From the NCBI GenBank assembly GCA_016292015.1, contig JAEEZY010000029.1, forward strand, positions 1 to 64,000: DNA of 64,000 nucleotides, read 5' to 3'. The translations under genes and the position numbers were made by a program. Below, one piece after another: positions 44,801-53,062 of this stretch. The stretch comes from Bacteroidales bacterium (GTDB lineage Bacteria; Bacteroidota; Bacteroidia; Bacteroidales; P3). The first letter of the stretch is position 1. Each line of letters starts with the position of its first letter. Below the pieces are notes generated by a model, which was not told where the DNA came from, made no database searches, and saw nothing but the letters and a program-made list of their open reading frames with translations.

Positions 44801-45916
44801 TTCCTTTATGGCCTTCGTCATGTTGCTCCACAGGTATTTCTTCTTTTCGGCTTTCACGCCTTCGGTGAGGCATTCTTGCCAGCCTTCCTCGTAATAGCGC
44901 ACTATCGCGTCGGCAATCAGCCGTGCATCGGGTTCAACCACAAATCCCACTTTCTCATTCGGCACAATCTCGGGTAGCCCGCCTACATTGGTGACAATCA
45001 TCGGCTTCTCAAAGTTGAAGGCTATCTGCGTTACTCCGCTCTGTGTGGCCGTTTTGTAGGGCTGCACCACCACGTCGGCGGCGCAGAAGTAGCGGTTTAC
45101 CTCGCTGTCGGGTATGAAGTCGGTCTTAAGTATCACTCGGTCGCCGATTCCCAACCGCTCAATCTGTTCCATATACGGTTTCGGATCGCCATAGAACTCG
45201 CCGGCCACGATGAGCTTCAATCCAATCCGTCCGATACGTTCGTCTGCCATCGCATCCAGCAGCAGGTCGAGCCCTTTGTAATCGCGTATAAAACCGAAGA
45301 ACAATGCGTAGCGTCCCGATGGGTCGATATTAAGCTGCTTGCATGCCTCGTCTTTGCTCATCGTCACTCCGTAGTGGTCGTAGAGCGGATGCATGCAGAG
45401 CTTTCGTGGTTTGCGGTGCTTCTGGTCGAACAGGTCGGCGTCGTCAAGCACCGACTGGCTCATGGCTATCATGCCGTCCACAGAGTTTACAAAATAGCGT
45501 GCGAACAGCTTGTCGCCGATACGTCGTTCGTGTGGCACCAGGTTGTCGAGTATCGTAACTCGCCGCATGCCTGCGTGTTTGGCTACACGGTTCGCCGTCC
45601 CCAACGCAGGCGCCATGAAGGGCAGCCAGAACTTGGTTATCAGCAGGTCGGGCTTCTGCCGCTTTATATATCGCCCCACCATCAACCAGCTGAACGGGTT
45701 GATGGCGTTCAGCATACGGGTTATCTTCAACCCTTGTGGTGCAGGCTCGTCGCTGTACTGGGTTTTCCCGGGGAAGAGAAACGATGGGTACTGCAGCGTG
45801 AACGTCACAATCTCAACTTCGTGGCCGTCTTTCTGGTATTCGTACGCCAACCGCTCGTTGAAAGCTGCCAAGCCGCCTCTATAGGGCCACGCTGTGCCTA
45901 AAATGATTACTCGCAT
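44786..45916 (-). CDS. Glycosyltransferase family 4 (GT-B fold)
   Basis: The 376-residue product starts at the ATG at 45916; the open frame extends far upstream only because it is antisense to sufS. The N-terminal domain opens IILGTAWPYRGGLAAFNERLA. The C-terminal domain has FFGFIRDYKGLDLLLDA, VVQPYKTATQSGVTQIAFNFEKPMI and GGLPEIV, the donor-binding E-x7-E-like region of GT4 enzymes. The acceptor and sugar are unknown; the neighbouring heptose genes suggest LPS or surface glycan assembly. Confidence 0.88.
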   Translation of the reverse strand: MRVIILGTAWPYRGGLAAFNERLAYEYQKDGHEVEIVTFTLQYPSFLFPGKTQYSDEPAPQGLKITRMLNAINPFSWLMVGRYIKRQKPDLLITKFWLPFMAPALGTANRVAKHAGMRRVTILDNLVPHERRIGDKLFARYFVNSVDGMIAMSQSVLDDADLFDQKHRKPRKLCMHPLYDHYGVTMSKDEACKQLNIDPSGRYALFFGFIRDYKGLDLLLDAMADERIGRIGLKLIVAGEFYGDPKPYMEQIERLGIGDRVILKTDFIPDSEVNRYFCAADVVVQPYKTATQSGVTQIAFNFEKPMIVTNVGGLPEIVPNEKVGFVVEPDARLIADAIVRYYEEGWQECLTEGVKAEKKKYLWSNMTKAIKEVFSF

Positions 45917-46014
45917 ATTATTGTAAACTGTCTTGTATAAACGTTTATCATTATTAAAAATTGCGTTGCAAAACATTTTGAGGGCTTGACGCACCCCTAT
46001 TCCTAAAAAATCAC

Positions 46015-46022
46015 TACCTTTG
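46015..46022 (+). promoter_or_regulatory. -7 box of sufS
   Basis: TACCTTTG, 26 bp before the GTG start at 46049. Confidence 0.65.
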
Positions 46023-46048
46023 CAATTTATTTCTAAACTATCAATTTC

Positions 46049-47251
46049 GTGCAACAATCTCAGTTTCCCATATTGCAGAGCTCTGTCTATGGACATCCGC
46101 TCATCTATCTCGACAATGCGGCCACCACACAGAAACCGCAGTCGGTCATCGACGCGCTGACCAGCTACTACACCTCGCTCAACAGCAACATCCATCGAGG
46201 CACCCACTATCTTGCTACTGCAGCTACGGAGCGCTTCGAGGAGGTGCGTCGCAAGGTGCAGTCGTTCATTGGTGCGGCCGACCGCGCCGAAGTGGTCTTC
46301 ACTCGCGGCACCACCGAGTCGATCAACCTCGTCGCGTCGTCGTTCTCCGAGCGTTTTGTGGGCGAAGGCGACAACGTGATTGTGTCGGCTATGGAGCATC
46401 ACTCCGATATGGTTCCCTGGCAGATGGCGTGTGAGAGCAAAGGGGCTTCGGTACGCTATATACCGTTCAGCGACGAGGGTGTGCTCGACCTCGGGGCTTT
46501 TGAGCGTTTGATTGACTCGCACACCCGCATCGTGGCGGTCAACCATGTGTCGAACACTTTGGGTACGGTTAATCCGGTGGGGGGGATAGTGAGGATTGCG
46601 CACGGGCATGGTGTGCCTGTGCTTGTAGATGGGGCGCAGGCGGTGGCACATATACCCGTCGATGTGCAGGCGCTCGATTGCGACTTCTACTGCTTCTCGG
46701 GACACAAGATGTACGCGCCGATGGGCGTAGGGGTGATGTACGGCAAACGCCGCTGGCTCGACGAGATGCCGCCCTATCAGGGTGGGGGAGAGATGATCAA
46801 GGAGGTGACACTCGAAAAGACCACCTACAACGAGCTGCCGTTCAAGTTTGAGGCGGGCACTCCGAGTGTGGGCGATGTGCTGGGATTGGGGGCCGCCATC
46901 GACTTCATGCTCGCCGAAGGTGTCGCGAATATCGGCCGCCATGAGATGGAACTGCACGACTATGCGGTGGAGCTGATGAGGACGGTGCCGGGGATGAGGT
47001 TTATAGGGACGGCGGCGGAGAAGGCTGCGGTGGTGTCGTTCCTGGTGGGGGAGGCGCATCCTTACGATGTGGGGACGTTGCTGGACAAGCTCGGCGTAGC
47101 CGTCCGCACGGGACATCACTGCACGCAACCTATTATGGACAGGTATGGCATTCCAGGCACCGTCCGAGCCTCCTTCGCCGTCTATAACACTCTCGACGAA
47201 GTCGAAGCTTTTGTGAATGCACTCAAGCGTATTGCTCCGATGCTGATGTAA
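46049..47251 (+). CDS. sufS: Cysteine desulfurase SufS-type
   Basis: 400 residues of a fold-type I PLP enzyme: YLDNAATTQKP at the start, HHSDMVPWQ, DGAQAVAHIPVDVQ (PLP-binding Asp/Gln), FSGHKMYAPMGVG with the Schiff-base Lys, and VRTGHHCTQPIM with the active-site Cys in the short SufS loop. The start is GTG. No sufBCD genes are adjacent, unlike the usual suf operon, so in this window it stands alone. It supplies sulfur for Fe-S cluster assembly. Confidence 0.93.
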   Translation: MQQSQFPILQSSVYGHPLIYLDNAATTQKPQSVIDALTSYYTSLNSNIHRGTHYLATAATERFEEVRRKVQSFIGAADRAEVVFTRGTTESINLVASSFSERFVGEGDNVIVSAMEHHSDMVPWQMACESKGASVRYIPFSDEGVLDLGAFERLIDSHTRIVAVNHVSNTLGTVNPVGGIVRIAHGHGVPVLVDGAQAVAHIPVDVQALDCDFYCFSGHKMYAPMGVGVMYGKRRWLDEMPPYQGGGEMIKEVTLEKTTYNELPFKFEAGTPSVGDVLGLGAAIDFMLAEGVANIGRHEMELHDYAVELMRTVPGMRFIGTAAEKAAVVSFLVGEAHPYDVGTLLDKLGVAVRTGHHCTQPIMDRYGIPGTVRASFAVYNTLDEVEAFVNALKRIAPMLM

Positions 47252-47322
47252 GTCTATGGGAGGGGTGGATTGCAAGTCCACCGCAATGGACTTTGGGTAT
47301 TTTGGAGGATTCTGAGGGGGCT

Positions 47323-47413
47323 GGATTTACTAGAGGAACTAGGGGAACTAGATTTACTAGGGGGAACTAGATTTGGTGGGGGCTTGGGGAACTATGGGAA
47401 ATATGGGAGCTAT
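47323..47413. repeat. Nonamer arrays of the GGGAACTAT type
   Basis: GGATTTACT, AGAGGAACT, AGGGGAACT, AGATTTACT (47323-47358), then GGGAACTAT, GGGAAATAT, GGGAGCTAT (47387-47413), all in 9-bp phase within each block. The same word family forms the array at 58781-58843. Confidence 0.8.
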
Positions 47414-47585
47414 GGGGAACTGGATTTAGTTGGAGGGGCTTTTGGGGGGTGTTTTTTTTTAGGGTGGCTTTTTTAGGGTGGCTTTTTGGGGGGTGGGGGC
47501 ATTCTGAGGGGTGGGTGTAATATTTTTTTTGTTTTGGCGTTAGTTTGTTTGTGTTTGGATTGATGCTTTTTATGTTGTTCCAATG

Positions 47586-47621
47586 CATTTACATTGCTTT
47601 ATACATTTACATTGCTTTTAA
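47586..47621. repeat. Direct 18-bp tandem repeat upstream of recN
   Basis: CATTTACATTGCTTTATA is followed at once by CATTTACATTGCTTTTAA, and a partial third copy (TATTACATTGCC) runs up to the recN TTG start. Confidence 0.75.
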
Positions 47622-47633
47622 TATTACATTGCC

Positions 47634-49319
47634 TTGATAGAATCGTTACATATTGAAAACTACGCGCTTATACGTGAGTCGGACATTGCTTTCGGTGGCG
47701 GCTTTATGGCCATCACTGGCGAGACGGGTGCGGGAAAATCCATCATGCTTGGGGCGCTTGGATTGGTGCTGGGGCAGCGGGCCGACTCTGCCGCACTATA
47801 CGACCCGGCGAAGAAGTGCATCGTCGAGGCGCGCTTCGACATTCGAAATCTCGGAATGAAGGCGCTCTTTGCCGAGCATGACCTCGACTATGACGATACG
47901 CTCATTCTGAGGCGTGAGATACTTCCCAGCGCGAAGTCGCGCGCTTTCGTCAACGACACTCCCGTCACGCTTCCGGTGTTGAAGGAGGTTGCTACGAGGC
48001 TGATAGACATACACTCGCAGCACGAGACGCTGACGCTGGGGGAGTCGGGGTTCCAGACGGAGCTGCTCGACAGCTTCTGCGGTGGTGCGGCGGCGCGTGA
48101 CAACTACACCCAGGCCTATAACGAATACTCGACCTTGAAGCGTGAGCTTGAGACTCTTATGGCCGCCGACGCTCAGGGCAAGCGCGACCTCGACTACAAC
48201 CGATTCCATTTCGACGAGCTGCAGAAGGTCGCCCTAACGGACGGCGAGCAGGAGGAACTGGAGAACGAGTCGGAACTGCTTGAACACACGGAGGTGATTA
48301 AGCAGACGCTCTCGTCGATAACACAGAGTTGTGCATCTGACGACAATTCGGCGGTGACGGCCCTTCTCGCAGCCAAATCGCAGCTGTCGAAGGTGGTGGG
48401 GTTCCATCCCGACCTGGAGGAGCTTTTCAACCGCCTTGATTCGAGCATCATCGAGCTGCGCGACATAATGGGCAGCATCGAGACGATAGACAACGACCTC
48501 GTCTATTCGACCGAGCGGCATGATTACGTCAACGAACGGCTCGACACCATATATCGCTTGCAGAAGAAGCACAACGTCAGCACCATCGCAGAGCTGCTGC
48601 AGATAGAGCAGCGCCTCGACGAGGCGATACAGGCGGCGGACAACATGGACGAGCGCATAAAGGCGGCGATGGAGGCTGTCGATAAGGCGTACGGGAAGCT
48701 GCAGCAGGTGGCGGATAAGCTGACGGCCAACCGCCGCAAGTCGGCTTCGATGGTTGAAAAACAGATACTTCCCACCCTCGCCTCGCTGGGTATGAAGGAG
48801 GCGCGGCTGGAGGTGCGGATAGAGGCGGCGAAGGAGTACGGCCCGACGGGCGGCGACCTGGTAAGTTTTCTCTTTAGCGCCAACAAAGGCTCGGAGCCGA
48901 GGGAGATAGGCAAGGTGGCGTCGGGCGGCGAGCTGTCGCGCCTGATGCTGGCCATAAAGTCGCTGATATCGCAGGCGACGCTGCTGCCTACCATCATCTT
49001 CGACGAGATAGACACGGGCGTGTCGGGCGACATAGCTGTGCAAGTGGGTGCGATATTGAGGGAGATGGCGACGCACATGCAGGTGGTGGCCATAACGCAT
49101 CTTCCGCAGATAGCGGCGACGGCCGACGCACAACTGAAGGTTTACAAGCAGGTGGGGCAGAGCCCGGAGGGGGCGATTAAAGCAGAGCGGACGGAGTCGC
49201 ACATAAGGCCACTGACGGAGGAGGAGCGAGTGCACGAGGTGGCAGTGATGCTGTCGTCGGAACCACCGACGGATGCGGCGCTGCAGACAGCTCGCGAGCT
49301 AATGAAAATTGAAAAATGA
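47634..49319 (+). CDS. recN: DNA repair protein RecN
   Basis: 561 residues of the SMC-like family. ESLHIENYALI stands at the start, and Walker A is ITGETGAGKSIMLGAL near 28. A long coiled-coil middle follows, with the C-terminal ABC signature VASGGELSRLMLAIKS, Walker B TIIFDEIDTGVSG, and VVAITHLPQIAA. It acts in double-strand break repair. The start codon is TTG, preceded by an 18-bp tandem repeat and no ATG. The last codons (MKIEK) and the stop lie inside a 7-bp array that also supplies the start of the next gene. Confidence 0.95.
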   Translation: MIESLHIENYALIRESDIAFGGGFMAITGETGAGKSIMLGALGLVLGQRADSAALYDPAKKCIVEARFDIRNLGMKALFAEHDLDYDDTLILRREILPSAKSRAFVNDTPVTLPVLKEVATRLIDIHSQHETLTLGESGFQTELLDSFCGGAAARDNYTQAYNEYSTLKRELETLMAADAQGKRDLDYNRFHFDELQKVALTDGEQEELENESELLEHTEVIKQTLSSITQSCASDDNSAVTALLAAKSQLSKVVGFHPDLEELFNRLDSSIIELRDIMGSIETIDNDLVYSTERHDYVNERLDTIYRLQKKHNVSTIAELLQIEQRLDEAIQAADNMDERIKAAMEAVDKAYGKLQQVADKLTANRRKSASMVEKQILPTLASLGMKEARLEVRIEAAKEYGPTGGDLVSFLFSANKGSEPREIGKVASGGELSRLMLAIKSLISQATLLPTIIFDEIDTGVSGDIAVQVGAILREMATHMQVVAITHLPQIAATADAQLKVYKQVGQSPEGAIKAERTESHIRPLTEEERVHEVAVMLSSEPPTDAALQTARELMKIEK

Positions 49320-49337
49320 AAACCGAAAATTGAAAAA
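49303..49337. repeat. Five 7-bp units spanning the recN stop and the M23 gene start
   Basis: TGAAAAT, TGAAAAA, TGAAAAC, CGAAAAT, TGAAAAA run in perfect phase. The recN stop codon and the TTG start codon of the peptidase gene both lie within the array. Confidence 0.85.
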
Positions 49338-51177
49338 GTCAGCACATACTATCGTCAATTCACTACTTGCGTCGATTGTCCTTCTTGCAGGATGCACCAG
49401 CGCTGGCGCGGAGACGCCGGTGGCGGACACCGTGAGGCAGACGGAGACGGTGGCACAGGAGCCGCTGGTGGAGCAGCATCCAGTGGACGAGGCGACGCTG
49501 CCGAAAGGCTATTTTGGCGACCCGCTGAAGATGGCGAACTCGATGTCGGCAACCTTCGGCGAGATACGCGCCAACCATTTCCACGGGGGCCTCGACCTGC
49601 GAGTGGGGGGCAAAGTGGGCGAACCCGTCTATGCTGCCGCCGAGGGGTATGTGTCGCGCATCAAGGTGTCGCCCTGGGGCGGAGGCAAACATATATACAT
49701 CACCCATCCCAACGGCTTCCGCACGGTGTATATGCACCTCGACGGCTATGCGGGCGAGTTGGAGAAATTCGTGAGCGGCTACCAGTATAAGCACCGGGCG
49801 TTTGCCTTCGACGTCGATCTGCCGAAGGATTCGATAAAGGTGGAGAAAGGGCAGCTGATAGGCTATGCGGGCAACTCGGGTTCGTCGGGCGGCGCGCATC
49901 TGCACTACGAGATACGCTTCGCCGACAATGATCAACCGATAAACCCACTGTATTTCGGGATGAAGTACGACGACGCGATTGCGCCGACCATCGTGAACCT
50001 GAAGCTCTATCCCGCCGAGAAATCGACGCTCATTGACGGAGAGCCGCGAGAGTGGTCGAGAACATCGACACGCAGGGTGGGCAAGCGCCATGTGACGGTG
50101 ACCGCCGATTCTGTGACCGTAGCGGGACGCTTCTATGCGGGCATCTACGCCTTTGACCAGACGGACAAGGACTCGCGCAAGAACGGCGTGGAGCGCATCG
50201 AGATATACATCGATGGCGACCTGTGGGCCATATACAGCGTGCCCACGTATATCTATGAAGAGACGCGCGCCATCAATGCACAGATCGACTACCAGCAGTA
50301 TCAGAAAACCAAAGAGTATTACGTCATAACGCGTCAGCTGCCGGGCATCCGCTACCCCAAGGTGACGGCCGTACGCGACAGCGGCTATCTCAGCTTCCGC
50401 GACAACGGGCAGCATAAGTTGGAGTTCCGTGTATATGACTACAAGGGCAATGTGGCCAAGCAGACGCTGAAGGTGCGGGATGTCAGCGGACAGCAGTCGG
50501 TAGTCGGCGGGCAGCAGCCGGCGGACGGTGTGCAGACGGTGGTGAATCCGAAGCTCAGGATAAGCTATTCGAAATCAAAGGTTATCGACACGGCAGGCTT
50601 CCGCCTAGAGATGAAGCCTTACACGCTTTATGCCGATGACGAGCTGGTGCTGCGCATCTCGCAGAAAAAGGCGGGCTTCTACGGCAACGTCTATACCGTC
50701 TATCCACGCAACTACAACTATCCGCCCAACACGGCATACACCATCGAGCTGCCGATGCCGCGAGGGGTGAAGGTTGACCGTTCGAAGATGCTCGTCTGCA
50801 GCGTGGCTGGGAAAAAGTCGTCGGCCGTCGAGACGCGGCAGGAAGGCGGAGTGTTCAAAGCCGACGTAAAGTATTTCGGAGCCTTCACGCTGGCGCTCGA
50901 TACGTTGCCGCCCGAGGTGGCTCCATCTAATTTCAGAGACGGCGCGACGGTGACGGCGAAGGAGATACGCCTGAAGATGACCGACGACTTTGCGGGCATA
51001 GACACGTACAACTGCTACCTCAACGGACGGTGGGTGCTCGCCGAATACGATCCCAAGGTGGCCGCGCTCATAGTGCAGTCGAAACTGATGAAGAAAGGCA
51101 CGAACGAGCTGAAAGTCAAGGTGACCGACGCCGTTGGCAATCTGACAGAGAAACAATATACACTACAACGACAGTGA
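49309..51177 (+). CDS. M23-family metallopeptidase lipoprotein (622 aa)
   Basis: The leader ends in a lipobox, SIVLLAGC (Cys about 29). A LytM/M23 domain follows (about 75-220) with the zinc motifs HFHGGLDLRVGG (HxxxD) and GAHLHYEIRF (HxH). The C-terminal half is made of beta-rich, probably Ig-like domains with several DDFAGID/DAVGNLTEK-type motifs. It is probably an envelope endopeptidase or regulator of peptidoglycan remodelling. The TTG start at 49309 overlaps the end of recN; a TTG eight codons later is an alternative. A heptad array inside the gene (50484-50539) encodes the flexible VSGQQSVVGGQQPADGVQT segment between domains. Confidence 0.88.
   Translation: MKNENRKLKKSAHTIVNSLLASIVLLAGCTSAGAETPVADTVRQTETVAQEPLVEQHPVDEATLPKGYFGDPLKMANSMSATFGEIRANHFHGGLDLRVGGKVGEPVYAAAEGYVSRIKVSPWGGGKHIYITHPNGFRTVYMHLDGYAGELEKFVSGYQYKHRAFAFDVDLPKDSIKVEKGQLIGYAGNSGSSGGAHLHYEIRFADNDQPINPLYFGMKYDDAIAPTIVNLKLYPAEKSTLIDGEPREWSRTSTRRVGKRHVTVTADSVTVAGRFYAGIYAFDQTDKDSRKNGVERIEIYIDGDLWAIYSVPTYIYEETRAINAQIDYQQYQKTKEYYVITRQLPGIRYPKVTAVRDSGYLSFRDNGQHKLEFRVYDYKGNVAKQTLKVRDVSGQQSVVGGQQPADGVQTVVNPKLRISYSKSKVIDTAGFRLEMKPYTLYADDELVLRISQKKAGFYGNVYTVYPRNYNYPPNTAYTIELPMPRGVKVDRSKMLVCSVAGKKSSAVETRQEGGVFKADVKYFGAFTLALDTLPPEVAPSNFRDGATVTAKEIRLKMTDDFAGIDTYNCYLNGRWVLAEYDPKVAALIVQSKLMKKGTNELKVKVTDAVGNLTEKQYTLQRQ
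50484..50539. repeat. Eight 7-bp units inside the M23 peptidase gene
   Basis: CAGCGGA, CAGCAGT, CGGTAGT, CGGCGGG, CAGCAGC, CGGCGGA, CGGTGTG, CAGACGG follow without a phase break and encode a Gln/Gly/Val-rich interdomain linker. Confidence 0.8.
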
Positions 51178-51836
51178 GAGAGTCGGTTCATAATTCAAAA
51201 TTTGAAAATCAAAAATTGTTCCTCGTCGGATACATGTATAGCGGCAAATCGACGCTGGGGCGCGAGCTTGCGCAATATCTGAGCGACAACTGTGGCATCG
51301 CGACGCAGTTTGTCGATACCGACCAGGCTTTCGAGGAACGCTACCACCTGACCATAGCCGACTGCTTCAGGAAGTACGGTGAACCGATGTTCCGCAAACT
51401 GGAAAGCACCGTACTGCGGGAGCTAAGTGACAGCTCGCAGCAGTCGGCAATCAGCAGTCGGCGGACGGCAGTCGGTTATGTCGATTCACAATCCGCAATT
51501 CACAATACACAAATCACTATCGTCTCCACCGGCGGTGGAACGCCCTGCTTCAACGACAATATGCAGTGGATGCTCGACCACGGGCTTACCGTCCATCTGC
51601 GCCTTTCGGAAGAGGGAATACTGAGACGCATGGCTGTCTCGCGAAAGCCACGTCCGATATTGGCGGCGATGCCGCCAGAGGAACGAGCGGAATATGTGCA
51701 CAACCAGCTGCAGCAACGTCAGCCATACTACCAGCAAGCCCACTTGACTATCGATGTCGAAAATCCAGATATAGCTGCTATTGCGCGGAATATTGCCGAG
51801 TGGTTTTCTTCGAGACAAAACGACTCGAACAGATAA
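51174..51836 (+). CDS. aroK: Shikimate kinase with heptad-encoded insertion
   Basis: 220 residues starting at the GTG at 51174, which overlaps the TGA of the M23 gene (GTGA). Walker A is GYMYSGKSTLG, DTD is in FVDTDQAFEERY, and the shikimate-binding GGG is in VSTGGGTPCF. The lid and Arg region is RKPRPIL. It phosphorylates shikimate. Between the helix after FRKLESTVLREL and the TGGGT strand there are about 25 extra residues (SSQQSAISSRRTA to HNTQ), encoded by 13 in-phase heptads. Shikimate kinases are usually about 170 residues, so the repeat accounts for much of the extra length. Its first ten codons also come from a heptad array. Confidence 0.9.
   Translation: MRESVHNSKFENQKLFLVGYMYSGKSTLGRELAQYLSDNCGIATQFVDTDQAFEERYHLTIADCFRKYGEPMFRKLESTVLRELSDSSQQSAISSRRTAVGYVDSQSAIHNTQITIVSTGGGTPCFNDNMQWMLDHGLTVHLRLSEEGILRRMAVSRKPRPILAAMPPEERAEYVHNQLQQRQPYYQQAHLTIDVENPDIAAIARNIAEWFSSRQNDSNR
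51187..51214. repeat. Four 7-bp units in the first codons of aroK
   Basis: TTCATAA, TTCAAAA, TTTGAAA, ATCAAAA run in phase between the GTG start and the first conserved residues (LFLVGY). An in-frame TTG just after the array (about 51216) could be the real start. Confidence 0.7.
51431..51521. repeat. Thirteen consecutive 7-bp units inside aroK
   Basis: The array runs without a phase break: CAGCTCG, CAGCAGT, CGGCAAT, CAGCAGT, CGGCGGA, CGGCAGT, CGGTTAT, GTCGATT, CACAATC, CGCAATT, CACAATA, CACAAAT, CACTATC. It joins two word families (CAGCAGT/CGGCAGT and CACAATN) found separately elsewhere. Confidence 0.88.
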
Positions 51837-51877
51837 TAAAACGAGTGCGGAATTCGTTAAACCAGAAAAAAAGAGTT

Positions 51878-53002
51878 ATGAAAAAGATTCTACTTATAGC
51901 GCTTGTTATCGCAGGATGCGGTGGCGGCGCACACGACAACGTTCAGGCGTCGGCTAAAGAAAGTATAGTCGAGACGAAGGTGGCTCCCGTCGAGTATGTC
52001 GATTTCTCGGATGTGGCGGCAGGAACCATCGACGCGGTTGTGCATATCCGCACAGAGATGACCAAGGTGACGCCGCTTTACCAGACATTCTTCGGGATGA
52101 TTATCGACCGCGGAGTGCAGCGTCAGCGCTACGAGGCTTACGGCTCGGGTGTGATTGTGAGCAGCGACGGATATATAGTCACCAACAACCACGTGGTGCA
52201 GGATGCCGAGCGCATCACCGTCAACCTCAACAACAAGCGAGTGGTCGAAGCCCGACTGGTTGGCACCGACCCCGCCACCGACCTCGCAGTCATAAAGATA
52301 GAAGAAAAGGGGTTGACCTACATACCCTACGGCAACAGCGACCTGGCGCGTATCGGTGAGCCAGTTCTGGCTATAGGCAACCCGTTCAACCTCACATCGA
52401 CTGTGACGGCAGGCATCATCAGTGCCAAAGCACGTAATATGAATATTATAGCCAATCCTGGCGGCCAGGAGAGCCCCATCGAGTCGTTCATACAGACGGA
52501 TGCGGCGGTCAATCCCGGCAACTCGGGCGGAGCGTTGGTCAACTCACAGGGGCAGCTTATCGGCATAGTCACGGCCATCGCCTCGGGCGACGGGTATTAT
52601 ACGGGTTACAGTTTTGCCATCCCCGCCAACCTGGTGAGGAAGGTGGCGAAAGACCTGATGGAGTACGGTCATGTGCAACGCGCCTACTTGGGCGTCAACG
52701 TGGTTGAGGTGACCAACGAAGTGGCACGCCAGACGGGCGTCACTGAGCTGAAAGGGCTCTATGTGGCGAATGTGATTCCAGGTTGTGCTGCCGCCAACGC
52801 GGGCATACGTCAAGGCGATGTGATACGGACAATCAAAGGGGTGGAGATAAACACCTTCGCGGAGCTCACGGAGGAGCTGGGCCGTTGCGCACCAGGCGAT
52901 CAAGTGGAGATTGAGTTTACCCGCGACGGCAAGTCGCTCAAAACCACTGCAACCCTGCTCAACTCGCAGGGAACCACAGCAATAATAAGGAAACGAAATT
53001 AG
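51878..53002 (+). CDS. HtrA/DegP-type serine protease, lipoprotein, single PDZ domain
   Basis: The 374-residue product starts at the ATG at 51878. The leader ends in a lipobox (VIAGC, Cys about 14). The trypsin-like domain shows the catalytic His in VTNNHVV, Asp in TDLAVIKI and Ser in GNSGGALVN. One PDZ domain (about 280-360) with GLYVANVIPGCAAANAGIRQGDVI follows. One PDZ domain and a membrane anchor recall DegS-type sensors more than the two-PDZ DegP. It should cleave misfolded or signalling envelope proteins. It is the third gene of a plus-strand run after the M23 peptidase and aroK. Confidence 0.9.
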   Translation: MKKILLIALVIAGCGGGAHDNVQASAKESIVETKVAPVEYVDFSDVAAGTIDAVVHIRTEMTKVTPLYQTFFGMIIDRGVQRQRYEAYGSGVIVSSDGYIVTNNHVVQDAERITVNLNNKRVVEARLVGTDPATDLAVIKIEEKGLTYIPYGNSDLARIGEPVLAIGNPFNLTSTVTAGIISAKARNMNIIANPGGQESPIESFIQTDAAVNPGNSGGALVNSQGQLIGIVTAIASGDGYYTGYSFAIPANLVRKVAKDLMEYGHVQRAYLGVNVVEVTNEVARQTGVTELKGLYVANVIPGCAAANAGIRQGDVIRTIKGVEINTFAELTEELGRCAPGDQVEIEFTRDGKSLKTTATLLNSQGTTAIIRKRN

Positions 53003-53062
53003 CGGTTAGCAGCCAGTTTCTTGTTACTGATCACACAAAAACACATCAACATTTAATCAGAC

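Larger units (their letters stand above)
47252..47633. other. 382-bp G-rich gap with nonamer and 18-bp tandem repeats
   Basis: No gene is visible on either strand. The stretch is purine- and G-rich on the plus strand. It contains 9-bp arrays (47323-47358 and 47387-47413), runs of G and T, and a direct 18-bp repeat just before recN. Runs of three or four G could fold as G-quadruplexes, but this is untested. Confidence 0.6.

Noticed and set aside
44786..47281. Very long minus-strand frame (831 codons)
   Set aside because: Only the last 376 codons show glycosyltransferase homology; the first part is antisense to sufS and has no domain signature.
47367..47588. Minus-strand frame of 73 codons in the G-rich gap
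   Set aside because: The product is Pro/His/Lys low-complexity sequence dictated by G/T-rich repeats; no start context or homology is recognisable.
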